A stretch of DNA of 64,000 nt from Thioploca sp. (GTDB lineage: Bacteria; Pseudomonadota; Gammaproteobacteria; Beggiatoales; Beggiatoaceae): assembly GCA_012032555.1 (NCBI GenBank), contig JAAUSR010000015.1:1-64000 (forward strand), given 5' to 3'. The first letter of the stretch is position 1. Each line of letters starts with the position of its first letter. A model generated the notes under the pieces. The model searched no databases, had not been told where the DNA came from, and saw only the letters and a program-made list of their open reading frames with translations. Positions 20,137 through 30,396 of this stretch are shown here, piece after piece. The translations under genes and the position numbers were made by a program.

Positions 20137-21705
20137 ATGATGAAATCGACAAGTTATGTTTCACTCGTTATTTTAACTCTATTAAGTGGGTTCCCTACGA
20201 GCGGCATGGCTACACGTTTTCTCATTCATCTGACTGAATCAACCGGACTCTCTGTGGGTGAAAGTGAGCAAATTTATGTTGTTAGGCGTTTAGACCCCTT
20301 ACCTTGGCTGGTTGTTGAAACGGCTAGTCTTGACGATACCCAAATTTCATCATCATTAGAACAGATTCGGCATAAAGACCAAGTTTATCCTGATATAGCG
20401 GGCTATTTTGCCACTGAGGAGGGTATTACTGTTCCGAATGATCCACGTTATAGCGAACAATGGCATTTAACAACAACCAATGTGCTAGAAATGTGGCAAA
20501 GCACCCAAGGAAAAGGGATTGTTGTTGCACTTTTAGATAGCGGTGTCGATCCAAATCATCCTGATTTATTAGGTAATATTTTATTTGATCAAGGATATGA
20601 TTTCGGTGATCAAGATTCTTTAGCCTATGATGAAAATGGTCATGGAACCGCGATGGCTGGTTTGATAGTTGCGCATTGTTATAATCAAGAAGGCGTATGT
20701 GGTATTGCTCCTAACGCTAAAATCATTCCTTATAAGATTAATCAACAAGGAAGTGGACGCTTTTTTGCTTCTGATCTCGCGTCTGCGATTTTGGCTGCCG
20801 CTGAGAGTTCGGCAACAATTTTATCATTAAGTCTAGTGCTTGACGAAGCCTCACCGGTTGTGCAAGATGCCTTACTGTATGCAAAGAAGCAAGGCAAGCT
20901 AGTGGTAGCAGCAGTTGGTAATCGAGGTCGTCAGCAAGTTGATTACCCAGCTAATTTACCCTTTGTTATTGGGGTTGGTGCGGTCGATCAAGCGGGTAAA
21001 CGACTCCCTTCGAGTAATTATGGTGAGGGATTACTGATTAGTGCACCCGGTAAAAATCTATTAAGCACCTTAATCGGGGGCGGATATGCTGATTGGTTTG
21101 ATGGCAGTTCAGCGGCTGCCGCATTAGTCAGTGGGGTGCTAGCCTTAATAGTTGCACAACAACCGACTGCTACTGTAGCAGAATGGATAGTGACTTTATT
21201 AGCAGCTAGCCAAGACGTTGATATCCCCGGTTTTGATTCGCAATATGGGTTTGGATTACTTCGAGTTCCGTTGCGTTCTATCCCTCTCAATCAAGATCAA
21301 AAACCCAATATACAGTTTATACCGATGGCTGCTGGGGAGGTGTTTCATCATGGAAACCAGGTAACATTAAACTTAAGCTTAAATCAAGTCGCTGGTCGGA
21401 AAGGTGACCTATACTTACGTATTAACCTTCCCAGTAATGCAGAAAAGCGTTACACTTTATTTAAAGTATGGAATGGTGACGACAATATTGAACCCATTCC
21501 GTATAATCAAACGTTGAGTAGCCCCTACTGGTTTGAGAGTAATCTTAACTTGGCACTTTATGGCACATCAACTGCTTTATTGGGAACAGGGCTTATAACC
21601 GATTCTTTAGCAGAAGGTGCTTATGAATTGTTAGCCATATTAAAAATGAGTGATAATTCATCAACGGTACCAGCGCGGAAAATTATTTGGATAACAACTC
21701 AATAG
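20137..21705 (+). CDS. Secreted subtilisin-like serine protease (S8)
   Basis: Encodes 522 residues. The signal peptide ends near SGMA (residue 24). A short propeptide-like region follows to about 105. The catalytic triad is complete: Asp134 in ALLDSGVDPNHPDL, His169 in ENGHGTAMAG and Ser325 in DGSSAAAALVSG; the oxyanion Asn is in AAVGNRG. The Ser block is GSSAAAA instead of the usual GTSMAAP. A C-terminal beta domain of about 130 residues follows the peptidase and may mediate surface binding. A gggaag-less start is supported by 'aaggat' just upstream. The next gene in the same direction encodes a very large exported protein, a possible substrate or partner. Confidence 0.92.
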   Translation: MMKSTSYVSLVILTLLSGFPTSGMATRFLIHLTESTGLSVGESEQIYVVRRLDPLPWLVVETASLDDTQISSSLEQIRHKDQVYPDIAGYFATEEGITVPNDPRYSEQWHLTTTNVLEMWQSTQGKGIVVALLDSGVDPNHPDLLGNILFDQGYDFGDQDSLAYDENGHGTAMAGLIVAHCYNQEGVCGIAPNAKIIPYKINQQGSGRFFASDLASAILAAAESSATILSLSLVLDEASPVVQDALLYAKKQGKLVVAAVGNRGRQQVDYPANLPFVIGVGAVDQAGKRLPSSNYGEGLLISAPGKNLLSTLIGGGYADWFDGSSAAAALVSGVLALIVAQQPTATVAEWIVTLLAASQDVDIPGFDSQYGFGLLRVPLRSIPLNQDQKPNIQFIPMAAGEVFHHGNQVTLNLSLNQVAGRKGDLYLRINLPSNAEKRYTLFKVWNGDDNIEPIPYNQTLSSPYWFESNLNLALYGTSTALLGTGLITDSLAEGAYELLAILKMSDNSSTVPARKIIWITTQ

Positions 21706-21937
21706 AAAAAAAAGTGAAATTTTTCTTGAAATAAAAGCATATTATGTGCTATAGATTCAGGATAGTTTGTGTTAAGGAAAGCAATAGCCATAATGAAGAA
21801 ACTCAATTGATCTCATTTTTAGCATCCCTAACACTTTTCCATATGAAAAGTCAAAAATTTTGTATCGAAATCTAGGATAACGATATTCTTCATTAACTAT
21901 ATTGGTTTCCAAGGTTTAACAACGGAGATTACTGAGC

Positions 21938-24900
21938 ATGAATATGAAAAAACAACACTTGCTTCCGCGATAGCATTAGCATTGGTTTCAGCAAGCGGCA
22001 CTAGTGTATGGGCAGTTACCACTACGGTGGGGGGAACTGTTATTTGCGATAAAGATGAAATCGAAGCGGGTGGAATTGTTAACTTAGCTTTGTTAGGTCT
22101 CGATGCCAAAGGGGCGGTAGACAAACAAGGCGGGCAAAGTGGTTCCATGATTATGGCCACGGTTAAAAGTAACCAATGTGACATCATTGGAGGCAGCAGT
22201 AGCCCAACCGGTGAAACCACCACTACACCAGATAGCAATCGCTTAGGAGAAGGCCAATTTGCTTCCGCTACGCGATATGTTACTTTGGACCAAGGCAATG
22301 GTAAAGTGTTCCTCCAATGTCCGCCAAGTGCCCGTGGTACCGAAACGATAGCAGTCTCTTTTCAAGAAAAAATTCCGGTGGGGAGTGGTTTTGAATTCAA
22401 AAATATTACCAGCCCAATGACAAAAGAGATCACGATCAAACCACCGATAACCGATCCAGGTGGTTTAATTATCAAATCCTTTAAGCCCATGCCATCTGAT
22501 CCGCGTGGCAAAATAGATTGTACTCCCAGTGGTATTACGGGAGATACTTGTACTAACCCGGATGACGGTATTTGGGGCGAAATGACTGCTGGTATTGCTG
22601 GTGGGCAAATTGAAGTCTGGGCACAAAATCAGCAATCTGCTGGTAACATCACGGTAATGCTAACCCATACAACCGAGATGCCCGAACTTAAACACACCTA
22701 TACGGCTGAAATGATTCAAGGTCGTGCTATGGTAACCCTAGATAGTACGATAACCAAAGCGGGTGAATACTATGTCGAAGCAACTATGGAAGGATTTGAT
22801 GGCAATAGTGTTCGGCTAATTTATGCAGATAAATTAAAAGTTTGGTCAACCGGTGTGCCGGCTGGATTAAAACTCTGGTCAGCTAAAAATCGCATCGCTA
22901 AAGCCGATTTTACGAGTTTCCCGTTCCCGGACAATCAGATTTCTCAAGGTGCTACCGTACAGGCTCAGTTATTAGATATGTATGGTAATCCCACCACCCC
23001 ATGTATCCCAACTAAATCTGATGATTCAGTAACAGGTGGTACTTTAACCATATGTACAATGGCTCCAATGGATATCAATCTCTCCATTCAAGATTCTAAA
23101 GGGGTCGCCAGTAATAGTGCTTTGAATCTGTACATCCCCGCAGGCTCTCCTGATGGCAAGGCGATAGCCAGAACTAATGATTTGATCTTAGGAAACCAAA
23201 AAGATGAACTGGTAACACCCACTGCTACGACCACAACGGGTACTCCAGTTACGACAACCACAGCGGCTACAACCTCGCTCGTTGCCACGGCAAGTGACGC
23301 GAATAACATGCCAATTGGTTCGATTGCGGCATCTAATCCTTTAGAAATCATGGTTGTTCCTACTTCGTTAGGTGTCACCATACAACCCGCGTTTATGGAA
23401 GATCATCTGGCGGGTGAAGAATTTGAAGCGATTACAGTCAGAGTTCTTAATAATAAAGGACAGTTGCACGTTGATGCGAATAATAATCCGATTCGTCCAC
23501 AAGGTTATATTGTAATTAAGAATTTATATACCATGGAAGAATCTTCTGCTTATCCTGATTCTAACAATGTGGTCAGGGCACTCTTTAAGAAAGCCACAGA
23601 TGGTCATGGTGAATACCTTGTTTATGATCAAGCGGGTAATTACGGTCAAATTTGGATCCAAGCCGGTGCCATTACGCCAGCGGCAGCGACCCAAGCTGAG
23701 CTTCACAATGCACATGGGCAAGTTTTAACCGATGTGCCACCAACTCAAATTACTCCGGAAAGAACTTACTATACCTTGATACCAGAAATTGCCCTTATAT
23801 TAGAAGATGAGTATGGTAACATGCAGACACCTATTGGTCCACCGACAACGGGTTTTGTCTTTGCGGAATCGAGCAATGGTCAAGTTCTCTACAATACCCG
23901 AGAAGGTACACATGGTGTCCCAGGACGCTTGGAATTCTTTGATGACAGTGGTATTCCTTCACTCATTGCAATTCGCTATGATGCAATGGGAGCCAATCAA
24001 TTTGCCGGTCAAGATGCGATTTCGCTCAACTTTACTAAACCCGGTAAGAAAAATTTGACTTTAACCACGACTATTCCGGCGTATCAAGGTTTGGTTAAGA
24101 TTGAATCTTATGTGTGCGAAGATACGATTCCAGTCAATAGTGAAGTGCCTTTAACGGTAGAAACTTTAGATGATAAGGGCAATCTCTTTGTTGAACCTAA
24201 TCCGGCTGAACCAACTAATGTTAAGTTAACGATCAATGGTCAAACCGGGGACAACGTTACCCCCATGTTGAATGAAGTTAAATGGATAGAGAAACAACTG
24301 ACTGACATGGAATGTCAAACAGTTGGTGGTACTTTCACTAACGGCATGTGCACCACCATGCAAGCTTTGACTGATCAACAATGTCAAATGATAAGCGGTA
24401 CGTTAATGAATGGTCGCTGCATGCAAATGACCACGATGCCGGTCACTTCTGGACAAATCTTAGACTTTAGTGAGACCGGTGGTCGGAAAGTGTTTATTGC
24501 CAGTGCCGGTGCCAACGAAGGTCAATTTAGTCTCACCTTTGATGCTATGGGTACACCTACCACTCCAATGCCAGCCGGTGGCATGGTGACGACCACCCGG
24601 ACTATTAAAGTGGGACAAACCATTCCTGATTGTGTAACTGATCCAACGACTTGTCAGAATGAGCAGGCATGTGAAAATACCCAATCAATCTGGTCAGAAA
24701 ATCAATGTCATCTTGGAAATGAAATAGTTTCAGCGGATACAACTAATCCCAATTATCCCGATCCCCAAGATGAGAGGGATGCGAGTTTTAAAGGTGGTAT
24801 ACGTAATTTAACGAAAAATGGAGAAATTTTCGATCCTAAACCTACTCAATCAGTTGTTTTAGGTGATAAGGTTAGTGTTGCTTGTAACATCAAAGTAGAT

Positions 24901-25296
24901 GAGGAACATCAAGGTAAGCCAGCAGATATTCTAGTCGCGGCGGTACATTTACCAGTTATGGGTAAAGATCCTGTCTATATGAAAGGATATGAATGGTATA
25001 TGGTGAGACATTGTCGTGAGGTTCAAGGTGAAAATTCTCCTTGTCCGTCAATTGGTTGGATACCAGACATTTTACCTTCTGATGCTCAGGGCAATCCTTA
25101 CTTACCCGCTCTGGAACCACTAGAAAGCATTGCTAATTTACCAAAATATTATACAGTTAGAGCTTATGTCGGTAATATTCCTTATGTTGGTGAATACCAA
25201 GCCTATTGTGGTTACATGATGACTGAAGGTAAAGATAAGGGTAAAATTATTTACAATGGTGATCCCATTGAATTCAATGTGGAAGAAAACCAGTAA
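21938..25296 (+). CDS. Very large exported beta-rich protein, Ig-like, start frameshifted
   Basis: The main frame begins inside a signal peptide. Adding one A to the run at 21947-21952 gives MNMKKTTLASAIALALVSAS...VWA, a textbook Sec signal, so I place the start at ATG 21938 (about 1,119 residues). The protein is a chain of beta-rich, Ig/invasin-like modules (for example PITDPGGLIIKSFKPMPSDP, 'LNNKGQLHVDANNNPIRPQG', VPLTVETLDDKGNLFVEP). Three small disulphide-like motifs of the form C-x4-GGT-x-NG-x-C lie near residues 785-830 and 915. The C-terminal domain is richer in charge and Cys. There is no anchor. Probably a sheath, S-layer or adhesion protein; no family recognised. A strong terminator follows. 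Direction and spacing link it to the upstream subtilase. Confidence 0.75.
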
Positions 25297-25358
25297 CATA
25301 AAGCGTGGACTAAAAAAACCAAGTATTCATAACTTGGAAAGTAAAAAATAGTAGTGAT

Positions 25359-25394
25359 AACGGCACATTGTTTGGCAGTGTGCCGTTTTTTTTT
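25359..25394 (+). terminator. Strong intrinsic terminator
   Basis: A 9-bp perfect stem AACGGCACA/TGTGCCGTT, 11-nt loop, then a run of nine T. It ends transcription of the large exported protein gene before the next start at 25409. Confidence 0.92.
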
Positions 25395-25408
25395 GCTAGA
25401 CTAGTTCT

Positions 25409-26170
25409 ATGCGTATTAACTGGCTATACAAAATGATGAATAGGTCTATTCAATTCTGGGCTATAATCCTAGCGGGATTTTTTTCTACTCACGTGTCGGG
25501 TTTTGATTTATTCAATCCGGACCGTAGTAAGCCAGCAACACCTCAAATTGTGCCACCACCGACTTTACCAACTTTAGCACAGGGACAATTGCCTAATCCC
25601 TTTCCACGTGCTCGTCGGCCTTTGCCTTCGATTCCTAAACCACCTAAACCGTTATTACCACAAAAAGATTTTGTGTTACGCGGCACCAGTCTGATTGGTA
25701 AACAACGCAGCGTGGTCTTAAAAGGACCAGATAGCAAAGAGTTTATCCAGAAATTGGAAAATGATCAACGGACCCCCATTACCGGTTATCCTGACTATTA
25801 CTTGTTAAATGTGACTGCTCGCGAAATTCAGCTAGAATATCCCACTGATGCTCCTTGTCGCACGGATAATCCACAACAAGGTCTTAAGTGTAACAAAGAA
25901 GATAATGGCAAAACCGTGGTTTTAAGCTTAAAACAACAGCAAGCCTTACCACCGCCAGTACAATCCCCGGTTGCAGCCGGTTCAGTACCTTCACCGACTA
26001 CACTTGATGAAATCAGAGCTAGGCGTGAGGAAGCTCGCAAAAAACGCGAAGAACTTTATAAAAACTTTCAAAGACGAGTCATTAAGGATGAAGAAGTACC
26101 GCCAGGTATGCGCGTGGTGCGAACCCCATTTGGTGATCGGTTAGTTCCTATCCAACAGAACCGGGAATAA
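25409..26170 (+). CDS. Proline-rich periplasmic protein, GspC/PilP-like
   Basis: Encodes 253 residues. An N-terminal hydrophobic segment (residues 14-31) acts as a signal or anchor. It is followed by a Pro-rich linker (residues 40-85, many PP and KP) and a compact domain: DFVLRGTSLIGKQRSVVLKG ... PITGYPDYYLLNVTAREIQLEYP. That strand order resembles the HR/PilP domains of GspC and PilP, which link inner- and outer-membrane parts of secretion and pilus machines. A basic coiled segment (ARREEARKKREELYKNFQRR) and a short tail follow. Other secretion genes are not nearby, so the role is open. An ATG near 25433 in the same frame could also start it. Confidence 0.6.
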   Translation: MRINWLYKMMNRSIQFWAIILAGFFSTHVSGFDLFNPDRSKPATPQIVPPPTLPTLAQGQLPNPFPRARRPLPSIPKPPKPLLPQKDFVLRGTSLIGKQRSVVLKGPDSKEFIQKLENDQRTPITGYPDYYLLNVTAREIQLEYPTDAPCRTDNPQQGLKCNKEDNGKTVVLSLKQQQALPPPVQSPVAAGSVPSPTTLDEIRARREEARKKREELYKNFQRRVIKDEEVPPGMRVVRTPFGDRLVPIQQNRE

Positions 26171-26197
26171 TTTGTTATACTTCAGTATTGTAGTATC

Positions 26198-26290
26198 GTA
26201 GGTTGGGTAGAGCGAAGCGAAACCCAACATGCTAGAGATTAAGGTACTCTCCTGACTACTCTCTCTGGCGGTTGGGTTTTGCTTCGCTTA
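26198..26290. repeat. GGTTGGGT palindrome pair
   Basis: 'gtaggttgggtagagcgaag' continuing to aacccaacatgc (26198-26232), and an inverted partial copy ggcggttgggttttgcttcg (26268-26287), lie between two converging genes. They belong to the dispersed palindrome family of this window. The second copy overlaps the 3' end of the ABC exporter gene. Confidence 0.55.
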
Positions 26291-28165
26291 ATGTACCTGC
26301 CCACCATACAATTTAGCGTATAATCCGTTTTCATGAATCAGATGGTCATGATACCCTTCTTCAATAATTTGTCCTTCATCAAAAACTAATACGCGTTGAG
26401 CTTGTTTAACGGCACTTAGTCGATGCGCAATAATAATCGTGGTTTTGTCTCGCAAAAATTGGCTAAGTGCCGTATGTAGTTTAGCTTCGGTATCGGTATC
26501 CAGGGCAGAAGTTGCTTCATCTAAAATGACGATTTTAGGATTAGCGAGGATCATCCGCGCAATTGCTACGCGTTGGCGCTGTCCACCAGACAAACGAATT
26601 CCCCGTTGTCCTAATAAGGTATCTAAACCGGCTTCTAGGCTATTAACTGTTTCACCCAATTGTGCAATTTCTAATGCTTGCCAAATCTGTTCATCCGCTA
26701 AAGGACGTCCTAAAGTTAAATTCATGCGCAACGTATCATTAAATAAAACGGGATGTTGTAATACCGTAACGACATGTTCTCGTACCACATCCATTCCAAT
26801 TTGAGTGATAGGTATATTATTAAAGTAGATATTTCCTGACTGCGGAACGTACAAACCAAGTAGTATATGTACTAAAGTGGTTTTACCACCACCACTGGCT
26901 CCAACTAAAGCTACTTTTTCTCCCGCTTGAATATGAAGTGATACCCGATTTAGTACCCAATCTTGTTGATTATAGGAAAAACAAACGTCTTGTAACCGAA
27001 TTGAAGTAGTAAGTTGCTCTTTAAATGGATTTACTAAATGAGGATAATGTGGCTCCCATGAGAGAGTGAAAAGCCGGTTGACTCGTTGTAAAGCCGCATT
27101 AGCACTATGATAACTATATTGAATATCAATTAATTCCTGCATTGGTCCAAACATAAACCACAGGTAATTGAGTACAGCAACCATTTGCCCAATGGTTAAG
27201 TCGGAGAACAATACCATAAACATACTGATAGTACGAAATATCTCGAATCCAAATAGAAATACATTAAAAGAGAAACGTCCAGCAGCATCGCTTTTCCAAG
27301 CGTAAGCAATCGCATGGTCCTTAATTTGCCGAGCGGTATCAATAACACGTCCTAAATAATAGGGTTCGCGGTTACAAGCACGAATTTGTTGAATCGCTTC
27401 TAAGGTTTCAGTTAAACTTTGTTGAAAAATACTATTGGCTTCATTTTCTTTGCGTTTTAATTCTTTTACTTTACGACCTAAAAAAGTGGTTAAATAAACC
27501 ACAAGTGGATTAATGATTACAATCAACAGAGCTAGTTGCCAATGTATCCAGAATAAAATGATAGCGGCTCCAATAATGAGCAAAATTGCCGTTATTACTC
27601 GACTAATACTGATTCCAATAAATTTATCTAAGGTGTCTAAATCCGTCACTAAATGAGAAATAACTTGTCCACTCCCCAAAGTCTCATATTCAACCATCGA
27701 TACGCTTTGTAAGCGGTTAATTAACTCTTGGCGAATACAATAAATCACTTCTTTAGCAATCATAGTAAATTGGCGCATTTGCCAAATGCCGGTACCTAAC
27801 GCCGTCAAGCGCAATAACACGGTGACCAAGGTAATAACTACCACTGTAAAAAAAGGCCCTTGCCATGACGATGGAAAAATTCCATTAATGGTATTGACCA
27901 AAGTTGCTGGTTTATCGAGTAACACTTCGTCTACCAGTAGCGGCATGAGGAGTTGAGTGGGTATACTTGATAAAGTGGTTAACACGGCAATCAGATGAGC
28001 TAGGATAATTTCTCGCTTGTATTGCATAGCAATATTAATAATTTGCTGCCAACTGTAACCTTGATAATGAGGTGAATGAGTTACGGTTGGGACAGTTGAG
28101 GTAAATAGTTTAATGGTTTCACTATTTTTAAATATATTCATAAGATTAACTAAATAGTCATCCAC
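26288..28165 (-). CDS. ABC exporter, fused membrane and ATPase domains (MsbA/LapB-type)
   Basis: Encodes 625 residues. An N-terminal type-I exporter membrane domain with about six helices (residues 50-340) is followed by an ATPase domain: Walker A GASGGGKTT, Q loop VVTVLQHPVLF, signature LSGGQRQRVAIARM, Walker B IVILDEATSALD, and H loop IIAHRLS. It would work as a homodimer exporting a lipid, peptide or drug. The 60 residues before the first helix have no C39 peptidase motif. It is monocistronic. The upstream gap 28166-28638 (473 bp) has no firm gene; a fragment is described separately. Confidence 0.92.
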   Translation of the reverse strand: MDDYLVNLMNIFKNSETIKLFTSTVPTVTHSPHYQGYSWQQIINIAMQYKREIILAHLIAVLTTLSSIPTQLLMPLLVDEVLLDKPATLVNTINGIFPSSWQGPFFTVVVITLVTVLLRLTALGTGIWQMRQFTMIAKEVIYCIRQELINRLQSVSMVEYETLGSGQVISHLVTDLDTLDKFIGISISRVITAILLIIGAAIILFWIHWQLALLIVIINPLVVYLTTFLGRKVKELKRKENEANSIFQQSLTETLEAIQQIRACNREPYYLGRVIDTARQIKDHAIAYAWKSDAAGRFSFNVFLFGFEIFRTISMFMVLFSDLTIGQMVAVLNYLWFMFGPMQELIDIQYSYHSANAALQRVNRLFTLSWEPHYPHLVNPFKEQLTTSIRLQDVCFSYNQQDWVLNRVSLHIQAGEKVALVGASGGGKTTLVHILLGLYVPQSGNIYFNNIPITQIGMDVVREHVVTVLQHPVLFNDTLRMNLTLGRPLADEQIWQALEIAQLGETVNSLEAGLDTLLGQRGIRLSGGQRQRVAIARMILANPKIVILDEATSALDTDTEAKLHTALSQFLRDKTTIIIAHRLSAVKQAQRVLVFDEGQIIEEGYHDHLIHENGLYAKLYGGQVH

Positions 28166-28349
28166 TTTGAGAAGAATATCGTTTCATGAGTATAACTAAC
28201 CCTGCTTGAAATTTGTTCTCTTACCCCCATTATTTTCCACAATCTTTGTGGTTGAGACTCAATAAGTTAAAATCATACGGCTTAACGCTTAAGTAAATGG
28301 AAATTGGTAAATAGATAATTTTAAGAGAGAATGTAACCTATCAACTATA

Positions 28350-28533
28350 GCGCTTTCTTAAAAAAAGCCAATATCAATTTAAATTTAAGCCACTGATTAT
28401 ACCGCCGGGTCATCAACGACTTATAAAAGAGAGCCGTTGGTCGATGACAGGTAATGATGCCATTATCAGAACCGGTGGTCATTTCACGCTATCTTGAACA
28501 ACGCCAACAAATCGATCGAAATAAAACAATGAA
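28350..28533 (+). pseudogene. Possible short coding remnant
   Basis: A frame open from a TAG at about 28347 reads LIIPPGHQRLIKESRWS, then TGNDAIIRTGGHFTLS and a stop. If one base is added just before the stop it continues as LNNANKSIEIKQ. The text looks like coding composition, but there is no start codon with a ribosome site and no recognised family. It could be the tail of a lost gene. An overlapping frame, 28454-28576 (40 codons, ATGATG start), is equally possible. Confidence 0.25.
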
Positions 28534-28638
28534 AGCATTTAAAGATGGGGTAAAAACACCGTTAATAGTTAACTGAAAAAGTACTTATTATTTGTAATAA
28601 CTTTAGGGGTATAACCAAAATATCATGGAAAGTAAATT

Positions 28639-29598
28639 ATGGTTGAAATAAAGCAATTGCGTAAACATTTTGGCCCATTGGTTGCCGTCGATAATATTTC
28701 TTTTCAAGTGGGTCAAGGAGAAGTATTAGGTTTTCTTGGACCGAATGGTGCCGGTAAATCAACGACCATGAAAATGATTACCGGTTTTCTAACACCAACT
28801 ACCGGTACGGTTTTAGTAGATGGACATGATATTGTCCAACAACCCATTGAAGTGAAGCGACGAATTGGTTATCTACCAGAAGGTGCGCCAGCTTATCCGG
28901 ATATGACCCCGGCGCATTTTTTAGAATTTATAGCGCAAGTACGTGGCTTAAAAGGCGCAACCAAGCGTAAGCGAATTGATGAAATCATTGAAAAGGTTAA
29001 TTTGCAAACCGTATTACATCAATCGATTGATACGCTTTCCAAAGGGTTTAAGCGTCGGGTTGGCTTAGCGCAAGCGATTTTACATGACCCGGAAGTGTTA
29101 GTCTTAGATGAACCGACTGACGGATTGGATCCAAACCAAAAGCATGAGGTTCGTACTCTCATTAAAGCGATGGCTCAGGAAAAAGTCATTATCTTGTCGA
29201 CTCATATTTTGGAAGAAGTTCATGCAGTTTGTAGCCGAGCTATCATTATTGCTCAGGGCAAAATCTTGGCAGATGGTACTCCAAACGAGCTAGAAGCAAA
29301 ATCTCGCTATCATAATGCCGTGACAATTACTTTAAAAGCGAATATGGGACAAGCTGCTCAAATTCGTCAATCATTATCACAGCTCTCGGGTGTCTATAAA
29401 GTAGATATTTTATCCGAAATCGATTCTAACCTCAGTTATCAAGTCTTTCCTGAAAAACAATGTTCTATTATTGGTGAAATTAGTCAATATGCCCGTAACC
29501 AGCAATGGGAAGTAGAAGAACTTCACGTGGATAAAGGGCATTTAGATGAGGTATTTCGGTCTATTACGGAAGATTTATCCGAAAGTAAGCACCGCTAA
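28639..29598 (+). CDS. ABC transporter ATPase, GldA-type
   Basis: Encodes 319 residues: Walker A GPNGAGKST (residues 36-44), signature LSKGFKRRVGLAQ (Lys-Gly-Phe in place of Gly-Gly-Gln, usual for this subfamily), Walker B VLVLDEPTDGLDP and H loop ILSTHIL. A C-terminal extension after residue 220 matches the GldA/NatA-like group. It forms an operon with the next two genes (39 and 18 bp gaps) and probably the DUF4340 gene. In Bacteroidetes GldAFG supports gliding; in gammaproteobacteria the same set is common and its role is not settled. Confidence 0.9.
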   Translation: MVEIKQLRKHFGPLVAVDNISFQVGQGEVLGFLGPNGAGKSTTMKMITGFLTPTTGTVLVDGHDIVQQPIEVKRRIGYLPEGAPAYPDMTPAHFLEFIAQVRGLKGATKRKRIDEIIEKVNLQTVLHQSIDTLSKGFKRRVGLAQAILHDPEVLVLDEPTDGLDPNQKHEVRTLIKAMAQEKVIILSTHILEEVHAVCSRAIIIAQGKILADGTPNELEAKSRYHNAVTITLKANMGQAAQIRQSLSQLSGVYKVDILSEIDSNLSYQVFPEKQCSIIGEISQYARNQQWEVEELHVDKGHLDEVFRSITEDLSESKHR

Positions 29599-29637
29599 TA
29601 TTTCACTCATTCCGGTTTTTGTTAAGGAGTCACTTTC

Positions 29638-30378
29638 ATGCGTGGACAGCAGATTATGGTATTGTTTTGGCGAGAATTAGCCAGTTATTTCGCGACACCA
29701 ATTGCCTATGTATTTATTATTATTTTTTTATTCTTAAGTGGAATTTTTACCTTTTATTTGGGTAATTTTTTTGCGCGTGGTCAAGCAGATTTAATTCCCT
29801 TTTTCACTTTTCATCCTTGGTTGTATCTTTTCTTGATCCCGGCTTTAGCAATGCGGCTGTGGGCGGAAGAACGCAAAACCGGTACGATTGAGTTACTATT
29901 AACTTTACCGGTGACGATTACCGAAGCCGTACTCGGGAAATTTTTAGCCGCTTGGGCATTTACGGCTATTGCCTTAGTCATGACTTTTCCCATCTGGGTA
30001 AGTGTTAATTATTTAGGTAATCCAGATAATTCAGTTATTTTAGCGGGTTACATTGGCAGTTTATTAATGGCTGGGGCTTTCTTAGCGATTGGTAGTTGTA
30101 TGTCAGCGTTGACTAAAAATCAAGTGATTGCCTTTGTCATCACGGTAGTAGTTTGTTTAGCTTTTATTCTGAGTGGATTCCCCTTAGTCTTAGACTTTTT
30201 TAGTGGTTGGGCACCACAATTAATTGTTAAAACCATTAGTTCATTTAGTTTCCTAACCCATTTTAATGCCATCGGTAAAGGTGTCATTGATCTACGGGAT
30301 ATTATTTATTTCTTCTCGTTGATTGCTTTTTGGCTCTTTGCCACCGCGATTCTGATTGAAATGAAGAAAGCAGACTAA
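29638..30378 (+). CDS. ABC-2 permease, GldF-type
   Basis: Encodes 246 residues with six hydrophobic segments and the family signature 'ERKTGTIELLLTLPVT' in the first cytoplasmic loop. A good ribosome site (aaggag, 29623-29628) precedes the ATG. It pairs with the GldA-type ATPase 39 bp upstream. The substrate is unknown. Confidence 0.9.
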   Translation: MRGQQIMVLFWRELASYFATPIAYVFIIIFLFLSGIFTFYLGNFFARGQADLIPFFTFHPWLYLFLIPALAMRLWAEERKTGTIELLLTLPVTITEAVLGKFLAAWAFTAIALVMTFPIWVSVNYLGNPDNSVILAGYIGSLLMAGAFLAIGSCMSALTKNQVIAFVITVVVCLAFILSGFPLVLDFFSGWAPQLIVKTISSFSFLTHFNAIGKGVIDLRDIIYFFSLIAFWLFATAILIEMKKAD

Positions 30379-30396
30379 TTCAGGAGTTAGTAACCA

